Assembly: GCA_944358375.1 (NCBI GenBank)
Contig: CALVQT010000017.1
Span: 1-15,372 of the forward strand
DNA length: 15,372 bases
Direction of reading: 5' to 3'
DNA from: an uncultured Bacilli bacterium
Lineage (GTDB): Bacteria; Bacillota_I; Bacilli_A; RF39; UBA660
Each line of letters starts with the position of its first letter. Position 1 is the first letter of the stretch. The translations under genes and the position numbers were made by a program. The notes under the pieces were generated by a model. That model was not told the origin of the DNA, made no database searches, and worked only from the letters and a program-made list of their open reading frames with translations. Below, piece by piece: positions 1-6,956 of this stretch.

Positions 1-207
1 CCTTATTAATAGTCCTACTAAAAAGCTTTAAAAATATGATATTTTTGGCATTTTTACTCAAATTTTAACTATTTCAAACTAAAACGTGTAAGATCTAAAA
101 TCTCACAATCCCTTTATTTACAAGGATTTTCAAAGAGGTTGCAATAAATTGGTATCAACCAGTTGATACTTGTTTTATTTTCGTTCATATATATCACTTC
201 CTTTTAA
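1..207 (-). repeat. Intergenic leader-like module, copy 1
   Basis: This is one of three related intergenic blocks (others at 946-1160 and 1972-2027). Read on the minus strand it has a ribosome binding site, a 24-codon ORF, an 8-bp palindrome (152-169), a second hairpin across the ORF stop (107-128, 7 pairs with one wobble) and a third hairpin (87-107, 8 pairs with one wobble) followed by CGTTTT. It lies directly 3' of the acetyltransferase gene and upstream of whatever minus-strand gene lies beyond the left edge. The left limit is set by the window, so the module may be longer. Seen: the shared sequence and hairpins. Inferred: a leader or attenuator, or a cassette spacer. Confidence 0.75.
114..188 (-). 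CDS. 24-aa micro-ORF, possible leader peptide
   Basis: The ORF begins MNENKTSINWLIPIYCN and ends in PCK before TAA. A good ribosome binding site, AAGGAAGTG at 195-203, sits six bases before the ATG, so translation is plausible. The same peptide start recurs in copy 3 (1965-2024) and, broken, in copy 2 (1050-1141). Codons 7-12 form the perfect stem GTATCAAC/GTTGATAC, and the stop codon lies inside a second hairpin. That layout suits translational attenuation of a downstream gene, but no regulated gene is visible because the next gene lies outside the window. Between copies 1 and 3 I count three synonymous and three amino-acid-changing differences over about 18 codons, so protein-level selection is not shown. 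It could instead be the tail of a lost gene. Confidence 0.5.
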   Translation of the reverse strand: MNENKTSINWLIPIYCNLFENPCK

Positions 208-822
208 TTATTTTGTAACCCTATGCTCATAATTTCTATCAATAAAATTAACATACTTATCTTTATATTTTTCAAGTGATTCATCTACATTAATCCAATA
301 TACACTTGTTAATATTCCATCATATGGATCAATTTCTGTTCTTTCTAATTTCCCACCTAATGCTTCCATAGTTTTACTTGATCCTAAATTTTCTACATCA
401 CAATCTAACATTACTTTATCTAACCCTATTTTTTGTGCTTCAATCAACCCAAGATATAAATTAATCTTGTTATATCCTTTTCTTCTTTCTGTAGGTCTTA
501 TTCCGTATCCTATATTTCCACCAAATTGTTTCATCTCTTCTGTCAAATTCCATCTAACATTTATAGTCCCAATTATTTTATCATCATTCTCTCTAATTAA
601 TAAAAAGGTCTTGCTTTGACACCTACCAAGTTTTTTAGCATATTCTTCATATTGCATATTTAAGCATCTTTCAAGGGCTTGTTCAAATGTATATCCATCC
701 AATATCTTATCTAGCCCTCCGGTTCCGTTAATATCTGATTTATATTGTACAAATTCATTTATGTAATCTATTATTTCGTTTTTTCGTTCTAACGATGGCA
801 TTTCCAAATAAAAAAATTCCAT
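208..822 (-). CDS. GNAT-family N-acetyltransferase
   Basis: This should transfer an acetyl group from acetyl-CoA to an amine on a small molecule or protein; the substrate is unknown. The acetyl-CoA-binding motif A is clear: a beta strand with IGYGI followed by ERRKGY (about residues 113-117 from the chosen start). Then come the helix and the VMLDCDVENLGSSKTMEALGG stretch, in which N and S residues lead into the alpha4 helix typical of the fold. An in-frame ATG exists six bases upstream at 828, but AAGGAGA (830-836) would nearly touch it and is well spaced from 822, so I chose 822 (204 aa). It stands alone on the minus strand between two copies of the intergenic module. Similar single acetyltransferase genes often ride in resistance-type arrays; that link is inference. 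No damage is seen. Confidence 0.85.
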   Translation of the reverse strand: MEFFYLEMPSLERKNEIIDYINEFVQYKSDINGTGGLDKILDGYTFEQALERCLNMQYEEYAKKLGRCQSKTFLLIRENDDKIIGTINVRWNLTEEMKQFGGNIGYGIRPTERRKGYNKINLYLGLIEAQKIGLDKVMLDCDVENLGSSKTMEALGGKLERTEIDPYDGILTSVYWINVDESLEKYKDKYVNFIDRNYEHRVTK

Positions 823-828
823 TTGCAT

Positions 829-945
829 TCTCCTTCCCTATTTCAATTAATTTACTTCTCTTTAATAAGGCCTCCAATTTAATTTGTTTATATTATACCT
901 ATTTAATAAAATTATAAGTGGTTAAACGGTGGAATCACCTTATTA
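829..945. other. Upstream region of the acetyltransferase gene
   Basis: Read on the minus strand this stretch carries TATAAT (GGTATAATATAAAC, around 892-899), about 70 bases before the gene start, a plausible -10 without a convincing -35. The short arms GGTG and CACC near 930-941 could form a four-pair hairpin at the edge of module copy 2. No further gene is seen. Confidence 0.35.
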
Positions 946-1160
946 ATTCTTTTACTAAGAAGACTTAAAAATAATTATTTTTCTTGCTTTTGCTCAATTT
1001 TAATCAATTTTTACATAAAACGTGTAAGATTTAAAATCTCACAATTCCTTTATTTACAAAGATTTTTAAAGGAGTTGTAATAAATCGGTATCGATCAATT
1101 GATACTCATTTTATTAAATACTTTATCTGATTTGTTCTCATTTATGTCGTTTCCTTTTAT
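946..1160 (-). repeat. Intergenic leader-like module, copy 2
   Basis: It matches copy 1 along nearly its full length, including the far end (CCTTATTAAT and the following A/T-rich stretch), the hairpin at 1023-1043 (TGTAAGATT/AATCTCACA, nine positions with one wobble) and the palindrome at 1088-1105. The embedded micro-ORF is disrupted. It lies just 3' of the methyltransferase pseudogene and about 120 bases upstream of the acetyltransferase start, so it sits where a leader of that gene would be. Confidence 0.75.
1050..1141 (-). pseudogene. Broken copy of the micro-ORF
   Basis: The ribosome binding site (AAGGAAACG) and an ATG at 1141 remain, but that frame ends after 11 codons at TGA. Extra bases separate it from the conserved part. 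In the conserved frame the tryptophan codon of copies 1 and 3 (TGG) is TGA, and the rest reads SIPIYYNSFKNLCK before the same TAA. The peptide of this copy is therefore not made as in copy 1, although the hairpins persist. Confidence 0.5.
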
Positions 1161-1171
1161 TATATTATAAA

Positions 1172-1932
1172 TCAATATCTAAATTTTTTAAATTTAAATA
1201 TTATTGTACTTGGACAGTTTTGAGTCTTTTCTTTTTTCCAAAAATTAGATTTATATCCATTAACATCATCTTTCAATACTGTTTCTTCTTCTAATATTAT
1301 ATCTAAATAAAAATTATTTTTTAATGCAGTATTAATCATAGTTGATATCATTACATTTTTTTGAGCCAATTCTACTTTATCTGACCCCTTAGTTATTATT
1401 TCTGATTCTTCTTTAAAATATGATTTTTTCAATATTACATCATTATCATTAATATCTAAACAAAAATAAAATGGATGTGTCCAGCTTATAATAAATTCTC
1501 CGCTTGAATTAAGATATTTATATGCATTTTCAAAAGTTTTTGATAAATCCGAAACATAACCAATGCTAAATATAGATATAACATAGTCAAAATAATTTTC
1601 AATTCCAATATAATTTTCCATTGGGGAAACATAAAAATTGTTGCTAAATTTGGGAAATTTTTTTCTTGTATTTAATATCTGCTCTTCTGAAATATCAATT
1701 CCCCAAATTTCTTTTGCACCTCTTTTATATAAATATTCTAATGATTGTCCTGAACCACAACCTAAATCCAAAACTTTTGCATTTTTAATATTTTTGAATA
1801 AATTAATTTGATTTTCGTTTCTTTTAAGAATGGTCCATACTCTGGCAATGAAGTATTTGCAAACTGTTTTTTTGACTTAATTAATTTGTTCCAACCAATT
1901 TTATTTATATTAATAATTTCATCTTTTTTCAT
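1172..1932 (-). pseudogene. Class I SAM-dependent methyltransferase, frameshifted
   Basis: The gene starts at the ATG at 1932, behind an ideal AAGGAG, and reads MKKDEIININKIGWNKLIKS and on to EYGPFLK. There one base appears to be missing from an A run (T run 1822-1825 on the plus strand). Continuing one frame over gives NENQINLFKNIKNAKVLDLGCGSGQS, which carries the SAM-binding motif I, then the acidic GIDIS loop and the remaining Rossmann core. Joined, the product would be about 253 aa, a normal length. The uncorrected 3' frame could only start at an internal TTG inside motif I, which is not credible. It ends in TGA, the only TGA stop among the recognised genes here. Substrate unknown. Either a real inactivating deletion or a homopolymer sequencing error. 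Confidence 0.8.
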
Positions 1933-1964
1933 TTTTTCTCCTTAACCATATATTGTTTAAAAAA

Positions 1965-2024
1965 TTAAGTGGGGTTGCAATAAATTGATATCAACCAATT
2001 GATATTTGTTTTGTTTTCATTCAT
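1965..2024 (-). CDS. 19-aa micro-ORF, copy 3
   Basis: The ORF reads MNENKTNINWLISIYCNPT and then TAA. It starts three bases after the stop of the HExxH gene and ends 32 bases before the methyltransferase start, which is where a leader peptide would lie. Unlike copy 1 it has no clear ribosome binding site of its own, so it would depend on coupling to the upstream gene. The two downstream hairpins of copies 1 and 2 are missing here, replaced by unrelated A/T-rich sequence. Confidence 0.4.
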   Translation of the reverse strand: MNENKTNINWLISIYCNPT

Positions 2025-2027
2025 TTA
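1972..2027 (-). repeat. Intergenic leader-like module, copy 3 (truncated)
   Basis: Only the micro-ORF and palindrome part is present (palindrome 1988-2005, ATATCAAT/GTTGATAT on the minus strand, with one wobble). The similarity stops near GGTTGCAATAAATT, and the part holding the later hairpins in copies 1 and 2 is absent. It abuts the 3' end of the HExxH gene, so as in the other copies the module follows a gene directly. Confidence 0.7.
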
Positions 2028-2978
2028 TTATATTTTTTTATTACTAAATTGTTCTGTTGTAGTATTTTTCTTCCGTTGTATTAGTTCATCTAAATATGAA
2101 CAAATTTCAGAATCAGTTTCAATTTTTCTAAAGTTTTGAATTTCTTCTAAGGTATATTTTTTTACATTTCCATCTTCATCTAAATAATATTCAAATTTAA
2201 ATTGTGGACATATAGCTAAATTAGGGAATTTTACTATAAGAAAATCAAATGCCTCAAACAAATCCAATTTATAATCGTTAAAATTATAATTAGATTCAAA
2301 ATAGCGTTTTTTTATACTAATTTTTTGTTGCAATTTTTGATACATATTTTGAATTTTTTCAATATCCTCATTTGTCAAAACTTGTTGAAATAACTGTTCT
2401 ATTACTTCTAATGCCGTATAATCACAAATTATTTCTTCTTTATTAATTTCATAATTATCATCATAATAAGTGCATTCATCAAAATTATAACCATATTTTT
2501 TATCAATTTTTCCCTGCAAAATAGGAGAAGTCATATGTTGAATTAATCTTTCTTTAGCAATCATAACCAATTCAGAATTTATTTTATTATTTGCCAATTC
2601 GCTAACTATTACTGCATGAGCTAATTCGTGAAATATTGTAATTAATCCTTCTAACAAATACCCATCATAAATATTTTCAATTACTTTTTTGTTAATTTTA
2701 ATTATATCAATAAACCTATTTCTACTTTCATCTTTTTTCCTAACATGATTTCCTAAGGAATCAGATATATCATTTTCTATAATACAATCAAAATCACAAT
2801 CATTATTATTAGCTATTAAAATTTTTTGCTGAACACTTTTAATAAAATTTTTAATTTCATCAACAAATTCTTCCTTAGAAAAATTAATTTTAGATAAGTC
2901 TTTTTTATAACATTTTAATATCATTTTAATAATTAATCCAAGTTCTTCTTTATTAATCATCGTTAAATATTTCAACAT
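2028..2978 (-). CDS. Putative HExxH zinc metallopeptidase-like protein
   Basis: The 316-aa protein contains HELAH at residues 117-121, in a helix (GLITIFHELAHAVIVSELA) shaped like the active-site helix of gluzincin peptidases. There two histidines bind zinc and the glutamate activates water. About 60 residues later NKEEIICDYTAL (179-190) offers acidic residues that could give the third ligand. The start at 2978 is supported by AAGGAG eight bases upstream. There is no signal peptide or membrane segment, so it is probably cytoplasmic. The N-terminal 100 residues and the acidic, lysine-rich C-terminus are not recognised. The substrate is unknown, and it could belong to an uncharacterised family. 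It belongs to the left group of single genes each followed by the intergenic module. Confidence 0.65.
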   Translation of the reverse strand: MLKYLTMINKEELGLIIKMILKCYKKDLSKINFSKEEFVDEIKNFIKSVQQKILIANNNDCDFDCIIENDISDSLGNHVRKKDESRNRFIDIIKINKKVIENIYDGYLLEGLITIFHELAHAVIVSELANNKINSELVMIAKERLIQHMTSPILQGKIDKKYGYNFDECTYYDDNYEINKEEIICDYTALEVIEQLFQQVLTNEDIEKIQNMYQKLQQKISIKKRYFESNYNFNDYKLDLFEAFDFLIVKFPNLAICPQFKFEYYLDEDGNVKKYTLEEIQNFRKIETDSEICSYLDELIQRKKNTTTEQFSNKKI

Positions 2979-3303
2979 ATTTTTCTCTCCTTCATAATGA
3001 CTACATTTATCATTTTAAAACTAATTATCGTCTAAGATTTCTTTTTCATATATATAATCACTTTTAAATTATTAATTTCTAATATTTCTTTAATTATTCC
3101 TCTAAATATTTTTATTTACATTTTTTATCACAAAAATTTAGACTTTATCTTTTCCAAACTTCATTAATGAAAATACAAAATATTATTCTTAATTTTTCAC
3201 TTAATATTTAATCTAAAGTAACTCCGTAATAATTCATTGTAAAAATTTTATTATCATTTTTAATTCTGTTTTTTATCTGCTAACTTTTTATGATTAAAAT
3301 AAT
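2979..3303. other. Gene-poor A/T-rich gap
   Basis: No intact gene, tRNA or convincing terminator is visible. Near 3035-3060 the minus strand reads TATATATGAAAAAG, a weak -10-like run for the HExxH gene. Short minus-strand stretches resemble broken coding sequence (for example ILSEKLRII then FINEVWKR) but are too short and A/T-rich to assign. Confidence 0.3.
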
Positions 3304-3690
3304 TTAATATTTTATTTTTTGAATTAATGTCATTTTTAAAGAATTGTTTTTATCATTATCAATGCCATAATTTTCTTCATAAATTTTCTTTATAATATTT
3401 TCAAGCAACAAATAACCATCATACCCCCAATAATCATTTTTATCTGGATCTATAATTATATTCATATCTTTATCAATAATTCCATAATATACATCTTCTG
3501 GATCAGTATAAACATGATATCTTGTTGTCACTATTGCTAAATCACCAACAGGATACATAACATTTTCAAATCTTTGTGAAATGACTACATCTCCATTTTT
3601 AGAAATTATTCCACAATTATTTATCACTTTTTCTGTATTCCTAAAAGAAAAATATTTTCCATCAAAAAGTGATTTTTCTATTATTATCAT
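3304..3690 (-). CDS. Small WG-repeat-like protein
   Basis: This 128-aa protein has two short beta-type units of WG-repeat character: CGIISKNGDVVISQRFENV (26-44) and YGIIDKDMNIIIDP (69-82). Each has the pattern G-I-I-x-K/D-x-G/M-x-x-I-I/V typical of the WG family (PF14903). WG proteins are repeat scaffolds of mostly unknown function. Most have many repeats; this one has only two and an unrecognised C-terminus, so it may be a fragment or a compact relative. AGGAGAAAG lies just ahead of the ATG, which supports this start. No signal peptide or membrane segment is seen. It has no close operon partner: 325 bases and 401 bases of gene-free sequence flank it. Confidence 0.55.
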   Translation of the reverse strand: MIIIEKSLFDGKYFSFRNTEKVINNCGIISKNGDVVISQRFENVMYPVGDLAIVTTRYHVYTDPEDVYYGIIDKDMNIIIDPDKNDYWGYDGYLLLENIIKKIYEENYGIDNDKNNSLKMTLIQKIKY

Positions 3691-4091
3691 AACTTTCTCC
3701 TATCTTTATAATTTACTAATATTTATGTATTTTTTACTTTGTTACATTCTAATTAATCACATTTACAATAATACTAAAATCATAAATCAAATTATATCAA
3801 TATATTATAATTATATTTTTATAAAAATTATTGTATTCCTTTTTTTAATCTATCAATTATTTTTAAATAATATTTAATACTTTATCATTATAATATTTTC
3901 TTATTAATTTATTTTTTCTTTACTAATATTTAATATATTCCTCATATATAATTATAAATAAACTCTTCTTATAACTTTTTAAAAAATAAATTTTCTATTT
4001 CTAGTAATACTTACTATAAAAATATTTGTTTTTTATTTCATTTACATTAAAAATGATAGATTCTTATATATTTAATAAAAAATAACAAATT
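3691..4091. other. Gene-poor A/T-rich gap
   Basis: Nothing coding is supportable. A plus-strand open frame through here is low-complexity I/Y/F sequence without a ribosome binding site. Near 4023-4090 there are distant, imperfect inverted arms (ATTTGTTTTTTATT and AATAAAAAATAACAAAT) with a loop of about 40 bases just 3' of thyX. This is too weak to call a terminator. Confidence 0.3.
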
Positions 4092-4763
4092 TTATATTTC
4101 TTCTTCAATAGTTATCTTAGCATAATATTCTTTTTTAAAATCTTTATCATACTCTATATCACCAAAAATATCAGGCATTTCTTTTTGAAATAGCAATAGT
4201 AATGGTATTAATACTTGTCTTATCGCTGGATGAACATGTTTTGTAGTTCTTAAACTAAGTATATGCTTCCATTCTCTAATATTAGCAGTCATCGTATATT
4301 CTGCTGCTGTTGAATGTGGTAATAAATTTCTTACCATGTCTGTTGTAGCTCCTAGTTGTTTCATTTTTATATAACCTTTTTCCATATCCGCCATAGTTTT
4401 TTTCCATATTTTAAATATTTCTTTATCCTCTATATATATAGGATTTATAATTGAAATCTCATTTCCATACTTATCTTTATCATAACTACAATATCTTGTG
4501 GATTCAACTGAAAAACTAGCAAATCTGTGTCTTGTTAAATCTTTATATGAACCTATATCATTATAAATTCTTACAGTTATTTTTTCATGTTCTAATACAG
4601 ATTCATGCCCACGAGTAATACAATTATTTAATAATTTCTTATAACTATCATCTGTTATATTCCCTTCTGATCTATAACAAGTTCTACAAGCCCTCTCTAT
4701 TCTTTTCATTATTTTTGTACCATCAAATTTTTCTACTTTAATCCATGGTTCAACTAATCTCAT
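4092..4763 (-). CDS. thyX: Flavin-dependent thymidylate synthase ThyX
   Basis: ThyX makes dTMP from dUMP using methylene-tetrahydrofolate as carbon donor and FAD with NADPH for reduction; it replaces ThyA. The 223-aa length is normal. The signature RHR-x7-S is present at residues 78-88 (RHRFASFSVES), followed by TRYCSY. The upstream GHESVLEH (52-59) and the late R-W-K-H and H-P-A-I-R stretches are also as in the family. The start at 4763 follows AGGAGG six bases upstream. The gene begins 19 bases after the glycerophosphotransferase stop, so the two are likely co-transcribed, an unusual pairing in function. No damage is seen. No ThyA is in the window, and whether one exists elsewhere cannot be told. 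Confidence 0.95.
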   Translation of the reverse strand: MRLVEPWIKVEKFDGTKIMKRIERACRTCYRSEGNITDDSYKKLLNNCITRGHESVLEHEKITVRIYNDIGSYKDLTRHRFASFSVESTRYCSYDKDKYGNEISIINPIYIEDKEIFKIWKKTMADMEKGYIKMKQLGATTDMVRNLLPHSTAAEYTMTANIREWKHILSLRTTKHVHPAIRQVLIPLLLLFQKEMPDIFGDIEYDKDFKKEYYAKITIEEEI

Positions 4764-4782
4764 ATCTTTCCTCCTATTATTA

Positions 4783-5931
4783 TTATTTTTTATTTACTAT
4801 TAATTCTTTCACAACTCTTTTTGTACTATTTCCATCACATGCAGAACAAAAAAAATCATTAAATTTACTAATTTTTTTCTTATCAACCTTTCCTACTTTT
4901 ATTTTCTCAATTAATTCATCATTAGTTGTTGCTGTACTACCATACATATATTTATCAAAATCATAATAAAAATCTCTGTTTTCTACATATTCTTTATAAT
5001 CAGGGATAAAAAATACAACTGGTTTTTTAAAGAATGAATATTCAAATATAACGGATGAATAATCCGTTATTAAAATATCAGTAATAAATAATAAATCATT
5101 AATTTCTCTTTCGTCTGATAAATCAAAGAAAAATTCATTATCTATAACATCTGGTCTTTGTGTAATAAACGGATGAAGTTTTATTAAAAATATATATTCA
5201 TTTTTTAATTCTTTTTTTATTTTATCAAAATCTAACCATTCAAAATTATAATATGCTGTTTTTTGACCATTACCACGAAAAGTTGGTGCAAATAAAATTA
5301 TCTTTTTTTGTTTAATAAATGGATATTTTTTATTCAATTTTATTATTATATTATTTTTATATTCTTTATCAAAGAAAATATCTGTTCTTGGTATTCCTAA
5401 AGCATGAACTTTATCTATACTAATATCAAAAGCTTCAGCATAATCTTTACGAATATTTTCACTACTTACAATAGTTGCTGTATAATTTTTATGTGTTAAA
5501 CTTTTAACTGTTGGTCCACCTACTTTACCCATACGACTATATCCAACCGTTTTAAAGGCTCCCATAGCATGCCACAGTTGAATTAACTCTGTTCCTTTAC
5601 GTAGTTTCAAAGTATAAATCATAGGATAAAAGTCATCTAATAAAATAAATTTAGAACTAGCAATTAATTTCATTAATTCTATTTTTTCTTTTAAGTTTTC
5701 TTTAACTTTTAAATTTTTTTTCAATACAAAATTAATTTTATAATTATAATTATTTTTTAATTCCTCATAAACAAATTCAAAATTACCTGTTAATGAATCT
5801 CTTGAATCAGATAAAAATAATATTTTATTTTTATCTAATGGTAATTTTTTGCAAAAATATTTATACAAGAATATATTTTCACTTCTCCTTATTCTTTGTA
5901 AAATTATTTTTATAACTCCACTTACCTTCAT
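4783..5931 (-). CDS. CDP-glycerol glycerophosphotransferase family protein
   Basis: Enzymes of this family (PF04464) transfer glycerol-phosphate or ribitol-phosphate units from a CDP carrier to a growing wall or capsule polymer at the inner membrane face. Family marks are in order: LWHAMG (119-124), APTFRG (215-220), IKLHP (250-254) and ILITDYSSVIFEYSF (286-300), the last two carrying the nucleotide- and phosphate-binding His, Asp and Ser residues. At 382 aa it matches a single-domain member. A basic N-terminus (IKIILQRIRR) may contact the membrane. The ATG at 5931 has only a weak, distant AAAAGGTG (about 16 bases away), but an in-frame TAA just upstream excludes an earlier start. An extended -10 lies at 5965-5973. 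The polymer made is not predictable from sequence alone. Confidence 0.9.
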   Translation of the reverse strand: MKVSGVIKIILQRIRRSENIFLYKYFCKKLPLDKNKILFLSDSRDSLTGNFEFVYEELKNNYNYKINFVLKKNLKVKENLKEKIELMKLIASSKFILLDDFYPMIYTLKLRKGTELIQLWHAMGAFKTVGYSRMGKVGGPTVKSLTHKNYTATIVSSENIRKDYAEAFDISIDKVHALGIPRTDIFFDKEYKNNIIIKLNKKYPFIKQKKIILFAPTFRGNGQKTAYYNFEWLDFDKIKKELKNEYIFLIKLHPFITQRPDVIDNEFFFDLSDEREINDLLFITDILITDYSSVIFEYSFFKKPVVFFIPDYKEYVENRDFYYDFDKYMYGSTATTNDELIEKIKVGKVDKKKISKFNDFFCSACDGNSTKRVVKELIVNKK

Positions 5932-5964
5932 ATTTTATAATACCTAACACCTTTTCTATTAATT

Positions 5965-5973
5965 ATTATAACA
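5965..5973 (-). promoter_or_regulatory. Extended -10 promoter of the glycerophosphotransferase gene
   Basis: The minus strand reads TGTTATAAT, a perfect extended -10. A possible -35, TTGAAA, stands 15 bases before TATAAT, which is short, so the TG extension probably matters. It lies between the terminator of the membrane-protein gene and the start at 5931, so it would drive this gene and thyX. Confidence 0.6.
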
Positions 5974-5994
5974 TAATTATTTTATTTTCAAAAT

Positions 5995-6025
5995 AAAAAT
6001 AGACATCATTAAAGAAATAATGTCT
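5995..6025 (-). terminator. Intrinsic terminator of the DUF4405-like gene
   Basis: On the minus strand AGACATTATT and AATGATGTCT pair over ten positions with one G-U, around a five-base loop, followed by ATTTTTATTTT. It begins eight bases after the stop of the membrane-protein gene, separating it from the downstream glycerophosphotransferase unit. Confidence 0.75.
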
Positions 6026-6032
6026 TATATAA

Positions 6033-6818
6033 TTATTTTTCATTCAAATTTCTTTTAAAAATAATATCTATTACATAAGTAGAAAAACTAATAAATAACA
6101 TAATGTTTATTATATCAATTGGATTGCTCTTTTTTCTATTTATACTATTAGTATTGCTGTTTTTATTATATTGATTTTCATTATTTTGACCATGTTGATT
6201 TCTATTATTTTGTCCATGTTTATTTTCATTATTTTGACCATACTGATTGCCATAATCATTATTAACTAGTTTTATGTTGTTAGGTATCGATAATTTATTA
6301 TATATAGATAATCTATCAAATGATAATATAGCATTTATTGTAATGATTATATATATAATTATTAAGAATATTCTTGCGAAATTACTTTTTAAAAATTTAA
6401 TTTTAATAGTTTTAAATAAACTATCTAAATGTAAACCAATATGTACTGATAATAATATTAATAACCACCAAGAAAAGAATCTATGTAGTGGTGAAAAATT
6501 TATACTATCAATATTTATAATATTAGGAATAACTATTTTAGATATAACCACTCCACTAAATATAGTAAATATCATAAATATTAAAATTATTGAATCTAAT
6601 ATAAATATTATTTTATATCTTAATTTTATTTTTTTATTAAATAAATTCTTACCAAATGCTTTTATAAAATTAATATTTATAACTTTATGTACTAAAAATA
6701 TAACTAAAATTATTAATCCTAAAATCTCATGTAATTTAAGCCCAGTTATACTAAGTCTCATTAATAAAATCATAATTACTATCATTATAACATCTAATAT
6801 AAATTTCATTTTTTTCAT
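6033..6818 (-). CDS. DUF4405-like membrane protein with Asn/Gln repeat
   Basis: The 261-aa protein has about six hydrophobic segments (roughly 5-28, 32-50, 68-95, 114-132, 147-166 and 233-254). Conserved-looking histidines sit at H30 (LHEILG), H44 (LVHKV), H112 (SPLHRFFSWW), H126 and H130 (VHIGLH). This arrangement fits the DUF4405 / cytochrome-b-like bundle, where paired histidines can bind heme; heme binding here is inference. Between the fifth and last segments lies a hydrophilic linker of three eight-residue units (variants of QNNENKHG, about 195-219), encoded by a 24-base tandem repeat. AGGAG precedes the ATG at 6818. The gene is divergent from the gene at 6957 and shares with it a region carrying a near-perfect palindrome at 6836-6859. 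A terminator follows the stop. Confidence 0.7.
   Translation of the reverse strand: MKKMKFILDVIMIVIMILLMRLSITGLKLHEILGLIILVIFLVHKVININFIKAFGKNLFNKKIKLRYKIIFILDSIILIFMIFTIFSGVVISKIVIPNIINIDSINFSPLHRFFSWWLLILLSVHIGLHLDSLFKTIKIKFLKSNFARIFLIIIYIIITINAILSFDRLSIYNKLSIPNNIKLVNNDYGNQYGQNNENKHGQNNRNQHGQNNENQYNKNSNTNSINRKKSNPIDIINIMLFISFSTYVIDIIFKRNLNEK
6172..6243. repeat. 24-base tandem repeat, three copies
   Basis: Units at 6172-6195, 6196-6219 and 6220-6243 differ by a few substitutions each; a partial, diverged fourth unit follows to about 6260. The length is a multiple of three, so copy-number change adds or removes eight residues without breaking the frame of the membrane protein. Confidence 0.85.
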
Positions 6819-6835
6819 TATGTATCACTCCTGTT

Positions 6836-6859
6836 TGATAATCTAATATTAGTTTATCA
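6836..6859. promoter_or_regulatory. 24-base near-perfect palindrome, candidate operator
   Basis: Arms TGATAATCTAAT and ATTAGTTTATCA match at 11 of 12 paired positions. It lies 17 bases upstream of the membrane-protein ATG, close to its ribosome binding site, and about 100 bases upstream of the divergent gene. The outer TGATAA/TTATCA half-sites recall Fur-type half-sites, but the 12-base spacing is not that of a standard Fur box. Regulator unknown. Confidence 0.55.
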
Positions 6860-6900
6860 CTAAATATAAAAATTATTTTATTTTTTTATAAAAAACATTT

Positions 6901-6927
6901 TTGTTTACACTATATTTTTTGTATAAT
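6901..6927 (+). promoter_or_regulatory. Promoter of the gene at 6957
   Basis: TATAAT at 6922-6927 stands 15 bases after TTGTTT (6901-6906). The spacing is short, but the -10 is perfect. AAGGAGA follows at 6943-6949, eight bases before the ATG. Confidence 0.55.
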
Positions 6928-6956
6928 AAAATAAAATACTAAAAGGAGACAAAATA

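Noticed and set aside
1..2027. Integron attC sites for the repeated modules
   Set aside because: The copies do follow single genes, but I find no clear GTTRRRY/RYYYAAC core sites bounding them and no integrase in the window.
3581..3877. Plus-strand open frame of 98 codons
   Set aside because: It overlaps the WG-like gene antisense and continues into low-complexity A/T sequence; no ribosome binding site; composition is a shadow of the opposite strand.
4745..4966. Plus-strand open frame of 73 codons
   Set aside because: Antisense to the glycerophosphotransferase gene, no ribosome binding site.
6274..6846. Plus-strand open frame of 190 codons, hydrophobic
   Set aside because: It is wholly antisense to the membrane-protein gene, which has a ribosome binding site, terminator and family pattern; this frame is its mirror.
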